Assembly: GCF_027744825.2 (NCBI RefSeq)
Contig: NC_071345.1
Coordinates: 5,550,001-5,614,000, forward strand
Length of the DNA stretch: 64,000 nucleotides
Source: Synchiropus splendidus
Lineage: Eukaryota > Chordata > Actinopteri > Syngnathiformes > Callionymidae
Direction: 5' to 3'
The notes under the pieces: model-generated
What the model was told of the DNA's origin: nothing
The model's database searches: none
The model's input: the letters and a program-made list of their open reading frames with translations, nothing else
Part shown: positions 27,910 through 38,561 of the stretch, in pieces
Numbering within the stretch: position 1 is the stretch's first letter
Layout: every line of letters starts with the position of its first letter
Translations under genes and position numbers: made by a program

Positions 27910-28288
27910 GGAGTCCCGCGCTGCAGAAGAGGAGTCCCGCCGCAGAGAAAAGGAGTCCCGTCCCAGAGAAAAGGAATCACACCCTGGAGATAAGGAGTCC
28001 CGTCTTAGAGAAAAGGAGCCCCACCCAGGAGAAGAGGGATTCTCACCCCGGAAAAAAGGAGTGTCGTCCCAGGGAAAAGGAGTCCCACCCAGGAGAAAAG
28101 GAATCCCACCATGGAGGAAAGGAGTCCCGTCCCAGAGAAAAGGAATCACACCCTGGAGATAAGGAGTCCCGTCTTAGAGAAAAGGAGCCCCACCCAGGAG
28201 AAGAGGGATTCTCACCCCGGAAAAAAGGAGTGTCGTCCCAGGGAAAAGGAGTCCCACCATGGAGGAAAGGAGTCCAGCCCCCAAAAGA
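27910..28288 (+). repeat. 21-bp minisatellite with 169-bp higher-order repeat
   Basis: Eighteen units of the form GGAGTCCCGTCCCAGAGAAAA, nearly all 21 bases, with two 22-base units. Units 3-10 are repeated in the same order by units 11-18 at an offset of 169 bases (eight units, one of them 22 long); the second block ends in a fused or shortened version. Because the unit is a multiple of three, long frames open by chance on both strands. Confidence 0.95.
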
Positions 28289-28454
28289 CCTCATATATAT
28301 ATATACTAGCATATTTCATACAAAAAAAAAATTATATATATATATATATGTATTATTTATAAAATTATAAAAACTCTCATTCATGTGATTTTTTTTTTTT
28401 TTGAGTCCCAACCCTAGAAAAAATATGGTAAGTTAGGATGAGATATGTTAAATC
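28289..28454. other. Short TA tracts and oligo-A/T
   Basis: TATATA runs near 28295-28305 and 28333-28350, plus an oligo-T run near 28390-28402. Confidence 0.8.
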
Positions 28455-28795
28455 AACGTTTCTACTTCCTGTTTTATTTTGGTGCGGTTTTGTCTTGTCT
28501 TCCTGAGTGTGCCTCGTCTGTCTCGTCCGCTTCTCCCTCTAATCCCGTCGTGGATTGCACCTGGTGTCTCAGTTTGTTCCCCTCATCTGCCTCTCTGTTC
28601 CTGTGTGTCTTGTTGCCAAGTCCGTCGGTCACGTCAAATCACGTCAAGTCAAGCCAAGTCCAAGTGCGTCGTCGGTCAAGCTGAGTTTTGTTACCTCATC
28701 TGTGGTGCTCCATTTGTTCATTGTTTTCCTGGATTCTAAGCACCTGCTCCGTCTCTCACGCCTTGGTCCTCACAAGGGTAGTTCCATAGCATAAA
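28455..28795 (+). repeat. LTR/retroelement-like fragment
   Basis: T/C-rich sequence with CAGTTTGTTCCCCTCATCTG, TGTGTCTTGTTGCCAAGTC and a terminal GCACCTGCTCCGTCTCTCAC, then TTGGTCCTCACAAG, a layout I associate with teleost LTR elements. No internal genes flank it. Identification is tentative. Confidence 0.35.
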
Positions 28796-31568
28796 TGTAT
28801 GGCGAATACGATTTTGTTAATGTTTTGGGTAAAACAAAATTAAAGTTAGAAATTGACTGTGGTAAATATAAGGCAACAGCAGGGACATAAAACGTTTCTA
28901 GGCTCCAGCCCAAAAAGATACAGCTATTTTACCACTCACAAATGCAAGAAGAGGATTCGCGAGTGCTGTATTTTGCCTCAATTGTCCCCACAGGAGTGAA
29001 ATCCTCTGTCTCGTGAAGCATTTAAAGACTAGAAACGTCTTGCTTTTAGCAGGCATTACAGCAGACTAATCTAACGGCAAAAACAGAAAAATAAGGTGCA
29101 TTTAAAAGGTGATTTAAAAAGATGAACTATGAAAGGTTCAGGCTGCTGGTTGTAAGTAATTGTCGAAGGCGACCAAGACTTTAAATTCTGTCCACTTCAA
29201 GACAGATTTCCAGCTGACCTCCACTTGTACGGTTCCATGATGTATCACTCCTGCTTCCTCCCAAATTCAGCCTGTTTTCCTTCTTCTTTACTCCCACTCT
29301 GCCTGCCTTGCACTCAGCGTCTCTCTGAGGGAATAAAATGAATGAATGACTCCAAGTTGTGCAGTGTATCACTCCATATTTTAATTTCTGCTCCCACGAC
29401 TCATCCCTGAGACTTAAACAAGCCTTCCACCCTCCGCTCACACTTTCCTCGGGTGCAGCGTAGGAGTTCCGACAATACCTCACTTCTGACACCACAGTTG
29501 TCGCTCTGTTCTGACTGACAAAGATCATGTGATCATGTCAACAATGCATCCTCTGGATGTGAGAAAGTTCACACCGCTACATTTGCATCCATAAGGCGGC
29601 GCTGCTATTCTATTCCGCGACGCATCATCGTCTCTGCTTGATGCCATTGAAGGAAGCAGCGATTCCACATCTGAAGCATCTTCATGATTTTTTTATGATA
29701 AGAACTGTCACCCTGTTTAGCGCAGCGTTAGGATTCTATTGAGTGAACCAATTTTCGTTACTGCGAATGTTACTGCGAATGTTACTGCGAATGTTACTGC
29801 GAGAATGGCGGTCATAATCGCACCCACATAAATTTGTCTGTTTTTGCTGCTCTAAAAGCATCGATAGAAACTTAATTTAATCTGATGAAATGAATACCCT
29901 CCACCGTTTTCAAAAGCGTTATTGTGTTTTTAAAAGTTTGTGTTAACACAAACCCACCTGTACACACTGTCGAGTGCCATTATCCGGTGAAACCGCTGAC
30001 GTCTGTGCACTTCCATTGGGAAAATGGGTCCCACTTTAATAGTTGATAGGGTTTTTTTGTCTTTTAAATACACGACAATGGCTACTGTTTGAGATGCGGA
30101 ACAATTCCAGATGTTTTCATCCAGGAAAAACAGCGGCCAAAATGCGAACAGAACAATAACATAGCATCACAACTGCGCTGTAAATTTCCATTTGAGACAC
30201 TTTTGTGTGCGCAGATGTTTTGACATCATCATAGCTAAACACCATACTAGACAGAGACTTTCACCCCAGCACTTCCAAGCAGACGGGCGCATGAGAAACC
30301 CGCACACTATTAAGAACATCTCGACTCACTCTGTTGGAAGACACTATTCATGTGCATCGGGGTCTCGTGTTGGGTCCCAGGGGTGAGCGCTTGATTCTCC
30401 CAAACAGAACAGATGTTGAGCAGACAACTAAAAGAGCAAACACAGCAGTTTCACTTGTTTATTACTTCACGCTTCATTAAGAAACTGGTAGAAACATGCA
30501 TAGAAACAACCAATGTGAAGATATGTTCATGCTGAGAAAATCGTCATGACCAACTTAGCCTCACTAGACACACTTCAGAATCCAAATCCCTCTTGTAAGA
30601 GAAGGCTTCTCTGAGAGCTGTCTACCATGTTAGCAGGATGAAACTCACATGTACTGGAGTATGAAAGGACAATATGCATTACGGAGTAATATAGTATGTA
30701 GCACCAGTGGAAATAATATCATGATGGCGATGCGCTGCCCCGCTACAGACTTCTTCTATTCTGTGAGGGTTAGAGTTTTAGAACACAGGAACAGGTGTGT
30801 GTACCAAAGCACCTGTAAACACCATTTGTAGCGAATGATACTGTGAACTTTATGTTTGAATATGAATTTGTGTTTTGAAACAACAACATACGTCTCAGAG
30901 AGACGACAGTTTGTTTTGTTTTTATTGTCAAACAGGCGTGTTTACGCTGAAGCCTTTATGCTCCTTCGATTGATAGTTAAAACAGACGTTTTCATTTTCT
31001 GTAAACTAAGTATAACTTGGTGACTACACACATTTTACATTTTACTTTGATGCATAGCTACTCTGAGTATAGTCATGATTTGATTCGTGAAAAAAAAAAA
31101 ACACAGAAGAGCTCCTTTGAAAATGATTCTTGCAGCTTATGAGGAAGATGAATGGATTTGAAAAGTGCTATGACAGACGGTTCAATACACAAAAGCAGTG
31201 GCCTCAAAAGGTCACTCCCAAAGAGATATGGTGAGGAGCATTGACATCTGGGAGTTCTTTAGAGATTGACCTGTCCATAGCATGTGTAGTGGCGTCCAAC
31301 TGGGACCAGGCCCCTGGGCAGAACATGCTATTGAGATGATGCCTCTTTATTTTCCTGGAACCAGACAAGAAATTCTAGGTGTCTAAATATATATTATTTT
31401 TCAATTTAGGATGCAAAAACTCCCTTTGAAATACCTGAGTCAATCGAGCCGCTTCAAACCAGATGGGGATTCACACTGCTGCCGAAAATAATGAAACAAC
31501 CACGAATGAAACGACCATTCAAACTTCCCAGGGGCAATAATAATTTAATAATTTTTCTTTTTTTTCCA
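28796..31568. other. No gene seen; one small tandem repeat
   Basis: Four copies of GTTACTGCGAAT (the last one ending GAG) at 29757-29803. Otherwise nothing recognised. Confidence 0.5.
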
Positions 31569-31811
31569 GTTTATTATAACAAATTATGCCTCTAATAGCT
31601 CTCCCTTTGTACCGTGTCCACTCCCCGCGGGCGCCAATCATTGGACACTAATGCCTCACTTACGCTCGGAAAGCAACAGTCCTCGGGTTTTTCACCAAGA
31701 GCTGTGGGGGAGAATGTGAGTGTGAAGTGGCGACATGGGAAGTGTGCAGAAAAGTTAAATGGAGCATGTTTCTTTGTGAGACCTAATCTTTCATTTGTAC
31801 GGTTCCCCAGG
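31569..31811 (+). repeat. Duplicated non-coding segment, copy 1 (partner at 34512)
   Basis: Co-linear with 34512-34788: both hold TTAT(T/C)ATAACAAAT, TCCACTCCCC, ATTGGACA-TAATGCCTC, GAGCTGTGGGGGAGAAT, GCGACATGGGAAGTGT and CAGAAAAGTTAAATGGAGC. The longest shared blocks are nearly identical. Confidence 0.8.
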
Positions 31812-33535
31812 TTCGGATATGTCCACTCACACCCTCGCCACATGAACGGATGGAGGCACAGTAGAGATGCTTGTGTGTGGTCCTTGGTCCAGACTCTTCA
31901 TCGTAGAGTTCTTTAACTTTGGTGCAACATACAGATTTGGCACCTTGGTATGCAACACCCCTTTTCCCCAGTGGCAGAACATTCAAGAAACTTTGATTCC
32001 CTGACATTCAATTCTAACAAGAAATACACTGATGCATTGAAATTTCAGATGAAGTTTTTTTTATTTTTCAACTCAACTCTCTGATCAAGTTTTCTCGGTC
32101 TTCTTCAAATAACCCTTCTTCAAATCAGCAGCTGTTAAACTGTCTTGTTTTTTCAACCAACCAACTTTAAAACCAAACAAGACCAACTCCTAAAACAATA
32201 TGCAACATCATTGAATATTTTAAATGAGCTTCCATAAGTAAAACAGGCTCATCTGCCTCAATAACTACCTCAAATGACCAAGTAATGACTGGAGCTTTTC
32301 CTTCATTTATCACCAAGAACATCTGTTTGGAGGTCTGTGTTGCCAGTATTTTGATGAGCTATTGTTGAAAAAACCACCCTCAGTGTGGCCTAATATTAAT
32401 GTTTTAGACATGCTTGTTACACGTACAATCTACCTCTGCCCAACAATACGGACACATTGAGAGTGTTGTCGACCAAAAACAGCCAATTCCACAGAGGTAA
32501 TTATGCTTGGCATGACTGGCTGCAGCGGGTGAGGATGAGCAATGTGCTGCTGACTGATAAAACTCTATTTATTGTTGGCATGCTGCCACTGAAGCAGTCA
32601 CACGGGCATGTGTGGAATACGGTGAATCAATCTCCTGTAAGTCAGCAGTGATACAGCTTTTTCGATTTTACGTTCTGTTGTGAAAACCCAAAATGGGAGC
32701 ATGAGATTTTCGAAGAAAAAATATGTCGAGAGTTTGTTTTGTTTTTCAATACATCATTCACCGTAGGTCGGTTTGCATGGATGGAATTTTAGATACAAGT
32801 GTGGCAGGCAAAACCCAAAAGTGGGGCTTCGATAGGTGGTAGCAGTGGCTTTATGTTGTGGTGTTGATGGATGCATCTGTTGAAGTGCCTAATGGAACAT
32901 GTGGTGAGGCATTTCCGCACCAAGAGGGCTGATCTTACCGTCAACCAGTGACTCGACAATTTTGTCAGCTGCCAATATTGTTATAAAGTATGTCCGCCGA
33001 GCTAAAATAAGATGACTTCCTACTTTCATGTTGAATTATTTTGTTGGTGATATGCTGATAGCAAGGTTATGTTTCCCACAGCGTTAGTTTGTCTGCCTGT
33101 TTTAAAGATTTTAAGGACTTATGGGAAATGGGATGAGGAACATATGATTATATTTTGTACGTGATCCGTTCAATACACAAGATAAACACACTTTCAACTT
33201 CTTCATAGTCGCTGGTGGTCAAGGGGTTAGGATTGAGCGGTTCAAGGCCCGGTCAGGGAACTACATTTTAGTTGTTTAAAGGGCTCTTTATTGGCGGAGG
33301 TTGGCACTCTCTGAGTATAGTATGGGGCCATTGATGCTATTCAAAGGTACTTTTTAAATAATGTTGTTAAATAATACTGATCACATACGTCCATGCATTC
33401 CTTACATTTGTATTGCTGTTCACCAATATATCCACCAGGGGCAGCAGTACAGACTCAGAAGTTTATAGCAACAACAATCTCTAAAACCAACATGGCCTGT
33501 GGAAGAAGTACTGACTCAAAATTCATGAGGTTTAT
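31812..33535. other. No gene seen
   Basis: No exon supported. GGTTCAAGGCCCGG near 33240 is B-box-like, but no tRNA fold surrounds it. Confidence 0.5.
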
Positions 33536-33835
33536 TTGTCAAACATACAGTTATACACAGTACAACGCATGGTGAAATCCTTTGTGTCCCTGTATCCAAT
33601 AAAATAGAAGTGTGCAATACAAGATGCCCACTATAATAACAGGAGGCGGAACCGGCGTCCTGCTGGTAACAGGGAGAAGAGAGAACGTCCAGGGTGGTGG
33701 GGCTGTCCGAGGATTCTCTGAGCTCTTGACCTGCATCGTCTGGTGTGGGTGTCCTCCAGGTCGGGAAGTGCTGTTCTTATAGTCCTCTCGGCCAAGCGGA
33801 CTACTCTCTTCAGAGCCGAAAAGGTCAAGTGACTA
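33536..33835 (-). pseudogene. L2-like LINE 3' fragment (end of reverse transcriptase ORF plus 3' tail)
   Basis: On the minus strand the end of the frame reads VRLAERTIRTALPDLEDTHT, then RAQRILGQPHHPGRSLFSLL and PAGRRFRLLLL, the C-terminal end typical of teleost L2-family LINEs. The downstream 3' region ends TTTGACAAATAAA (33536 side). It is strongly 5'-truncated and fused to unrelated sequence. Confidence 0.7.
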
Positions 33836-33844
33836 TGTATGTCT

Positions 33845-34062
33845 TGCACAAAAGACAAAAACAGAGGCAGCATTGTAGAAGGTGGCTGCAAAAAAAAGTT
33901 TGCAACTGGAGGACAGGAAATTTCTGCCGTTGTTATGTCTTCTTCGTGTCCCATTGGAGCTACGTATTGGGTATTGGGTAGTAACAGCAGCACTGCCCCC
34001 CATGGTTACTAATGGTACTGCTCTGTTTGGTCTGTATTCATAAGCTTTGTGGAAATACAGAC
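33845..34062 (+). repeat. Dispersed repeat, copy 2 (partner at 22131)
   Basis: Same ordered blocks as the 22131-22325 copy; here it directly abuts the L2-like fragment. It carries a small duplication, TTGGGTATTGGGTA. Confidence 0.6.
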
Positions 34063-34511
34063 AGAAGGCTGTGTCCGGATCTGGATCTGTCTTGTTTTCT
34101 TTGGGTGATACACAAACATCTCTGTCCCTCATGAAGACAGGAATGCGTCCAGAAATATTGATGAAAAATAAAAACATAACCAGGGACGCGAGTGCATTTG
34201 GCTCCTGCAGACGCTCTTATGGCATTTGAAATATAATTCATACTTTAGAAAAAAGGTAATTTGATAAAGTAATATTTCAAATGTATGAGTCATTCTCACA
34301 ACAACAGGCAGAGTAATATACATGTCTTTGAATAGAGAATAGAATCACAATAAACAACAGAGAAACAGAAATAAGAAAATGATGACAAAATTTAAACAGT
34401 TTAATACGCAGCAAAAAATAACATTCGATTTGTATTTGATGACATTAAATACTTGGCACCAACTTCCCTAGAGGTTTAGATTTCTCCCTGTGAATTTAGG
34501 CGTCTGCTGGA
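34063..34511. other. No gene seen
   Basis: A+T-rich, nothing recognised. Confidence 0.5.
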
Positions 34512-34788
34512 CTTTATCATAACAAATGACGGCTCTGTCAGCTCTCCTTTCACACTGTATCCACTCCCCCTGGACATTCATTCATTGGACAATAATGCCT
34601 CCATTATAATCCATGCTCCGAAATCACAGACGCATTGATCAACAGGCCTTGGGTTTTCACTGCGAGCTGTGGGGGAGAATATAAAGTAATGTGAGTGTGG
34701 AACGGCGACATGGGAAGTGTACAGAAAAGTTAAATGGAGCGTGTTTCTTTGCTGAACATAATCTTTAATTTGCACCTCGTCCCCATGG
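34512..34788 (+). repeat. Duplicated non-coding segment, copy 2 (partner at 31569)
   Basis: See the partner copy for shared blocks. This copy has an extra ATAAAGTAAT inside the GGGGGAGAAT...GTGAGTGTG stretch and is about 30 bases longer. Confidence 0.8.
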
Positions 34789-35090
34789 TTTAAAAAAAAA
34801 AAATGCTTTCTTCATATTGAATTTGACAGGGTGAGAGAACACCTTGTGTGTATCGATCCAAAGCGTGTGTTTTGTTTTAAATACCACTGAGCTGTGGGGA
34901 AAGTTAGGAAAGAAATTGCTTGTCAAATTGCACGTAGCCTTCCTCTGTGTCTTGCTTTTCATGTTTGGTCATTAGGAAAGGAAATGGAGAATAGGACAAA
35001 CAAGAGCTCCAATGAAACACTGCTCAAGCAAAGAGCTCGTGTGGCACCATAGGAGCGCCTCATGTTTGTAGCACGAGCTTGTATATAGTG

Positions 35091-36182
35091 GATTTCTACG
35101 GAAGCCCAGAGCTGTATCACATTATTTCATCATACGTATCAGGTTATTTGCTGATATTCATCATGTTATTTCATGGTAGTATCATGTTATTCCGTGATAG
35201 CATATTTTTACCCAGACTGTCTTACGTCATATCCGGTTATGCTGTTTGGCAAATTTGAGCACTGGTGACCATGGGGTTTGGTCAAACATTCAGTTTTAGT
35301 GATTTACTTTGTCCACCCCATCCAGAAAAAAAAGAGTGTATAAGTTGTTTTGTACGGAAGCTGAAATAACTTGATACGTATCATGAAATAATGTGATACT
35401 ATCATGAAATAACGTGATATTATCATGAAATAACATAATAAATGTCATGAAATAACCTGATATATATCATGAAATAATGTGATATATATCATGAAATAAC
35501 GTGATACTATCATGAAATAACATGATACTATCATGAAATAACATATTATCCTGAAATAACATAATAAATGTCATGAAATAACCTGATATATATCATGAAA
35601 TAACGTGATACTATCATGAAATAACATATTATCCTGAAATAACATAATAAATGTCATGAAATAACCTGATATATATCATGAAATAACGTGATATATATCA
35701 TGAAATAACATGATAAATATATTATAAAAATAATGTGTACTATCATGAAATCACATGGTACATATCCTGAAATAACGTGATATTATCATGAAATAACGTG
35801 ATACTATCATGAATTTACGTGATACGTGTCATGAAAGTACGTGATACGTATCATGAAATAATATGATACTGTCATGAAATAACGCGATACTGTCATGAAA
35901 TAACATGATACTATCATGAAATAACGTGATACTATTATGAAATAAAGCGATACTATCATGAAATAACGTGATACTATCATGAAATAACGCGATACTATCA
36001 TGAAATAATGTGATACGTATCATGAAATAACGTGATACTATCATGAAATAATGTGATACTATTATGAAATAACATGATAAACATCATGAAATAACATGAT
36101 AAATATCATGAAATAATGTCATACTGATCCAAAAATATGTTTCCATCTCTGGCAGCTCTGCTCTGAGCTTCCGTAGATTTCA
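35091..36182. mobile_element. 1.1-kb composite foldback element built of inverted minisatellite arrays
   Basis: The ends are inverted copies: TCTACGGAAGCCCAGAGCTG at the left, and at the right CAGCTCTG followed by CTCTGAGCTTCCGTAGA. Inside, a short array with TCATGTTATTTCATG-type units (35115-35205) faces a long array (35361-36125) of ATCATGAAATAACGTGATAC-type units, the reverse complement of the first. The unit itself is nearly palindromic (TATCA...TGATA). A further TACGGAAGCTGAAATAAC at 35353 precedes the long array, so two elements may have merged. No protein is encoded. Confidence 0.75.
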
Positions 36183-37968
36183 AACAGAATAAAAGTCAAC
36201 AAAATCTCACCAAGAAAAACACACTGCAAACTTAAGTCCCCTCAAGTCTGCCTGCTTGCAATTATGTTTTTCCTCCTCAAATCTCCCTATTATCCCTTTA
36301 TCCTTCAATCACTGCTACATTTGCTGCAACATTAATTACGGCACACAATGGCCCTCATCGCTTGAGCATTAGAGTCTATTCAGCAAACAGCAGCGCCTGA
36401 TGAAGTGTCATTATTACGTTCACTGATGATTCGTCTTTTATTTCAGCTGCAATGCTTCAGTTGCTTATGCTAGCTCGACAACACTGGCTTCAATGAGTCG
36501 AGGCAGGCACACAATACCGAGCGTATCGCGGCAAGTGATGCTCAACCACTGTGTTGCAATTGATGTTACTGTTCAATCCTTTAGTGTCTAAAAATAGTGA
36601 TCCAGAGCAGACTTCAGTACTCACTTTCTTTACAAGGTACTGTTTGTCACCTGACTTTGCGGGCCGAATAACAACTCAGCGAACCGAACCAGAGACACCA
36701 TCAGGTTGTTCTCATGCGAGTAACAGCTGAATTTGAAGGTTTTGCATTTCCATCATAATAAAGCTTTTGAACGTAATAAAACGTTTTAGGTGCTGCCACA
36801 AGTCATTAATTCAGCACTTTGGAGTCACACAAAGTTTCAGTTCATGCGTGATGACCCATGGTCTGTTCTAGATGTCGTGTTATTGTCTTTATCTTCCTCT
36901 GCTTCATAATAGAGTCTCATAAATGGAGGCACAGATGGAGGTTTTGGTTTGTTTTTAAGCCAGTTTCTGTCAACATTTCTCTTTAAGCTGCTATAAAAGA
37001 CACCCATAGAATGATTGATCAAAAGTTTGTTTGCTCTACATTCATCTTCCAGATTCCCTCTGATGAAAGTTTCTCTTCATTGTTTAAGCTGCCGGAGCCA
37101 AGACTGGTGTGTCAGAAGTGTTTGTGGTCTCCCAGTATAAACGGTTGTGATGGCAGGAGGCCTTCTAATCCTCCCCCCGAGGCCTTGAATCACCTGCCAT
37201 CCACAAAGTCACCATCCATCCCAGAGGAAAACGCTCATTACAGGCTGCCATTACATTTGACTGCATCTCTCTCCATAACCTTGAAACACTGTTCAGTCAG
37301 CCCCCCAAAAAAACTTCAATCCAGCGGGACAGTCGGGTCAATCCAGTCAATGTCAAATTACTTCTCTCCTTTTGCCTCTTTTCCTTCTTTTCACGCGGCA
37401 ACTGTAAGCACTGCTTTGTTCCAAAGACATACCATTTTTTATTTATATAATTCTACTTTAAAGCAATATTTTATCCCCTTACAATGCTACTGTTTTAGCA
37501 GAGCAAGTCGCAGTAGCAGTCCTCGCGAGGTCGTATATTTTCCTCCAAGCATTCTTCATTCATTTCTGTCACACATGGTTAAATAATGATTTAGTTCCCT
37601 GCAATAAAATGACAACCTGTGATCTCCCACAGTCCTTCATTTCTTCATCCCTGGTCACTGAAGCCTGAACTATCTTAATGCAAACACCCCCTGCCGCCTA
37701 ACACAGAGCTAATTCAGGAGGTCTGATAAACCCACAGGAGAGACATCTGTGGCAGTTCCATTTAGACTTTATGCCCTTCACTGCTCCCGGAATTTAAATC
37801 ACTGTCCACGACTTTCTATACTCTGCTAATCGTTCCTGTATATATTTTTGACATCGAGAAATTCTATTCCCTCATGAGTCTTTTGATTTATGTATTACAA
37901 ACAAAACTGTCTTCCACTTTTCAGGCATGGTTCAACACAGCAGACTATCCATCTAAAAGTGGAGACTA
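36183..37968. other. No gene seen
   Basis: A 191-codon frame at 37011-37586 (+) has no recognised domain, low-complexity S/P/F composition and no splice or promoter context; I treat it as chance. Confidence 0.5.
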
Positions 37969-38146
37969 GTGGTGGGCTGGTGAGGCTTCACGAAACAGTG
38001 TCCTCAGTTTAGGAGCTAGTAGATGGCACTCGATCCAAAAACCTTATCTTCAGAAGAACTATTTAAATTAAACTTGACATTATTTTCAAATCGAGAGCGC
38101 CACCTTCCGAGCTCTGTAAATGAGGACGCTGTTTCATGAAGCCTCA
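37969..38146. mobile_element. TA-flanked foldback element, copy E (subfamily i)
   Basis: TA|GTGGTGGGCTGGTGAGG, then CTTCACGAAACAGTGTCCTC at the left; TGAGGACGCTGTTTCATGAA at the right is its inverted copy. The core carries GAGAGCGCCACCTTCCGAGC. Confidence 0.65.
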
Positions 38147-38321
38147 GGACAAGAGATTTTTGTTATTTGAAGCAAAGACACAAACTAATCACCTCTTTAA
38201 GTTTAAAACAATCCTAAAAGTTTCAGCAGCTACAAGCATGGATAAATCACCAATGTGGATTCATTCAGTCCATGGTCCTTTTTCAGGGCAGAATATCAGC
38301 CTTTTATATCGCACCGAAGTA

Positions 38322-38559
38322 GTGATGGGTAGATAAGGTGTCATGACACGGCATTGTAAGATTGATGAGGTTTCATGAAAAAGTGTCCTGATTTTCCGAG
38401 GCCTCAACAGGGCACTGTCTGCTGTAAAATGTTTGGAATAATTCAGTGACACCTCACATTAGTTCTCAACCGAAAGCGCCACCTGGTGGCCTCTGAAAAT
38501 TAGTACGCTGTTTCATCAACCCTGCAATACTGTTTCATGATACTTCATCTACCCATCAT
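38322..38559. mobile_element. TA-flanked foldback element, copy F (subfamily ii), best-preserved copy
   Basis: Both termini are intact: TA|GTGATGGGTAGATAAGG and CTTCATCTACCCATCAT|TA. Inner arms are AGATTGATGAGGTTTCATGA and TGTTTCATCAACCCTGCAAT. Length 238 bases, no coding capacity; it starts about 175 bases after copy E. Confidence 0.7.
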
Positions 38560-38561
38560 TA

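Noticed and set aside
27811..28362. Repeat-peptide frames on both strands of the 21-bp minisatellite
   Set aside because: Explained by a repeat unit divisible by three; no independent coding evidence.
33225..33260. B-box-like GGTTCAAGGCC suggesting a tRNA or tRNA-derived SINE
   Set aside because: No cloverleaf or correctly spaced A box could be drawn around it.
37011..37586. 191-codon plus-strand frame
   Set aside because: No recognisable domain, S/P/F-rich composition, no splice or promoter context; a chance frame of this size is plausible in 46 kb searched on both strands.
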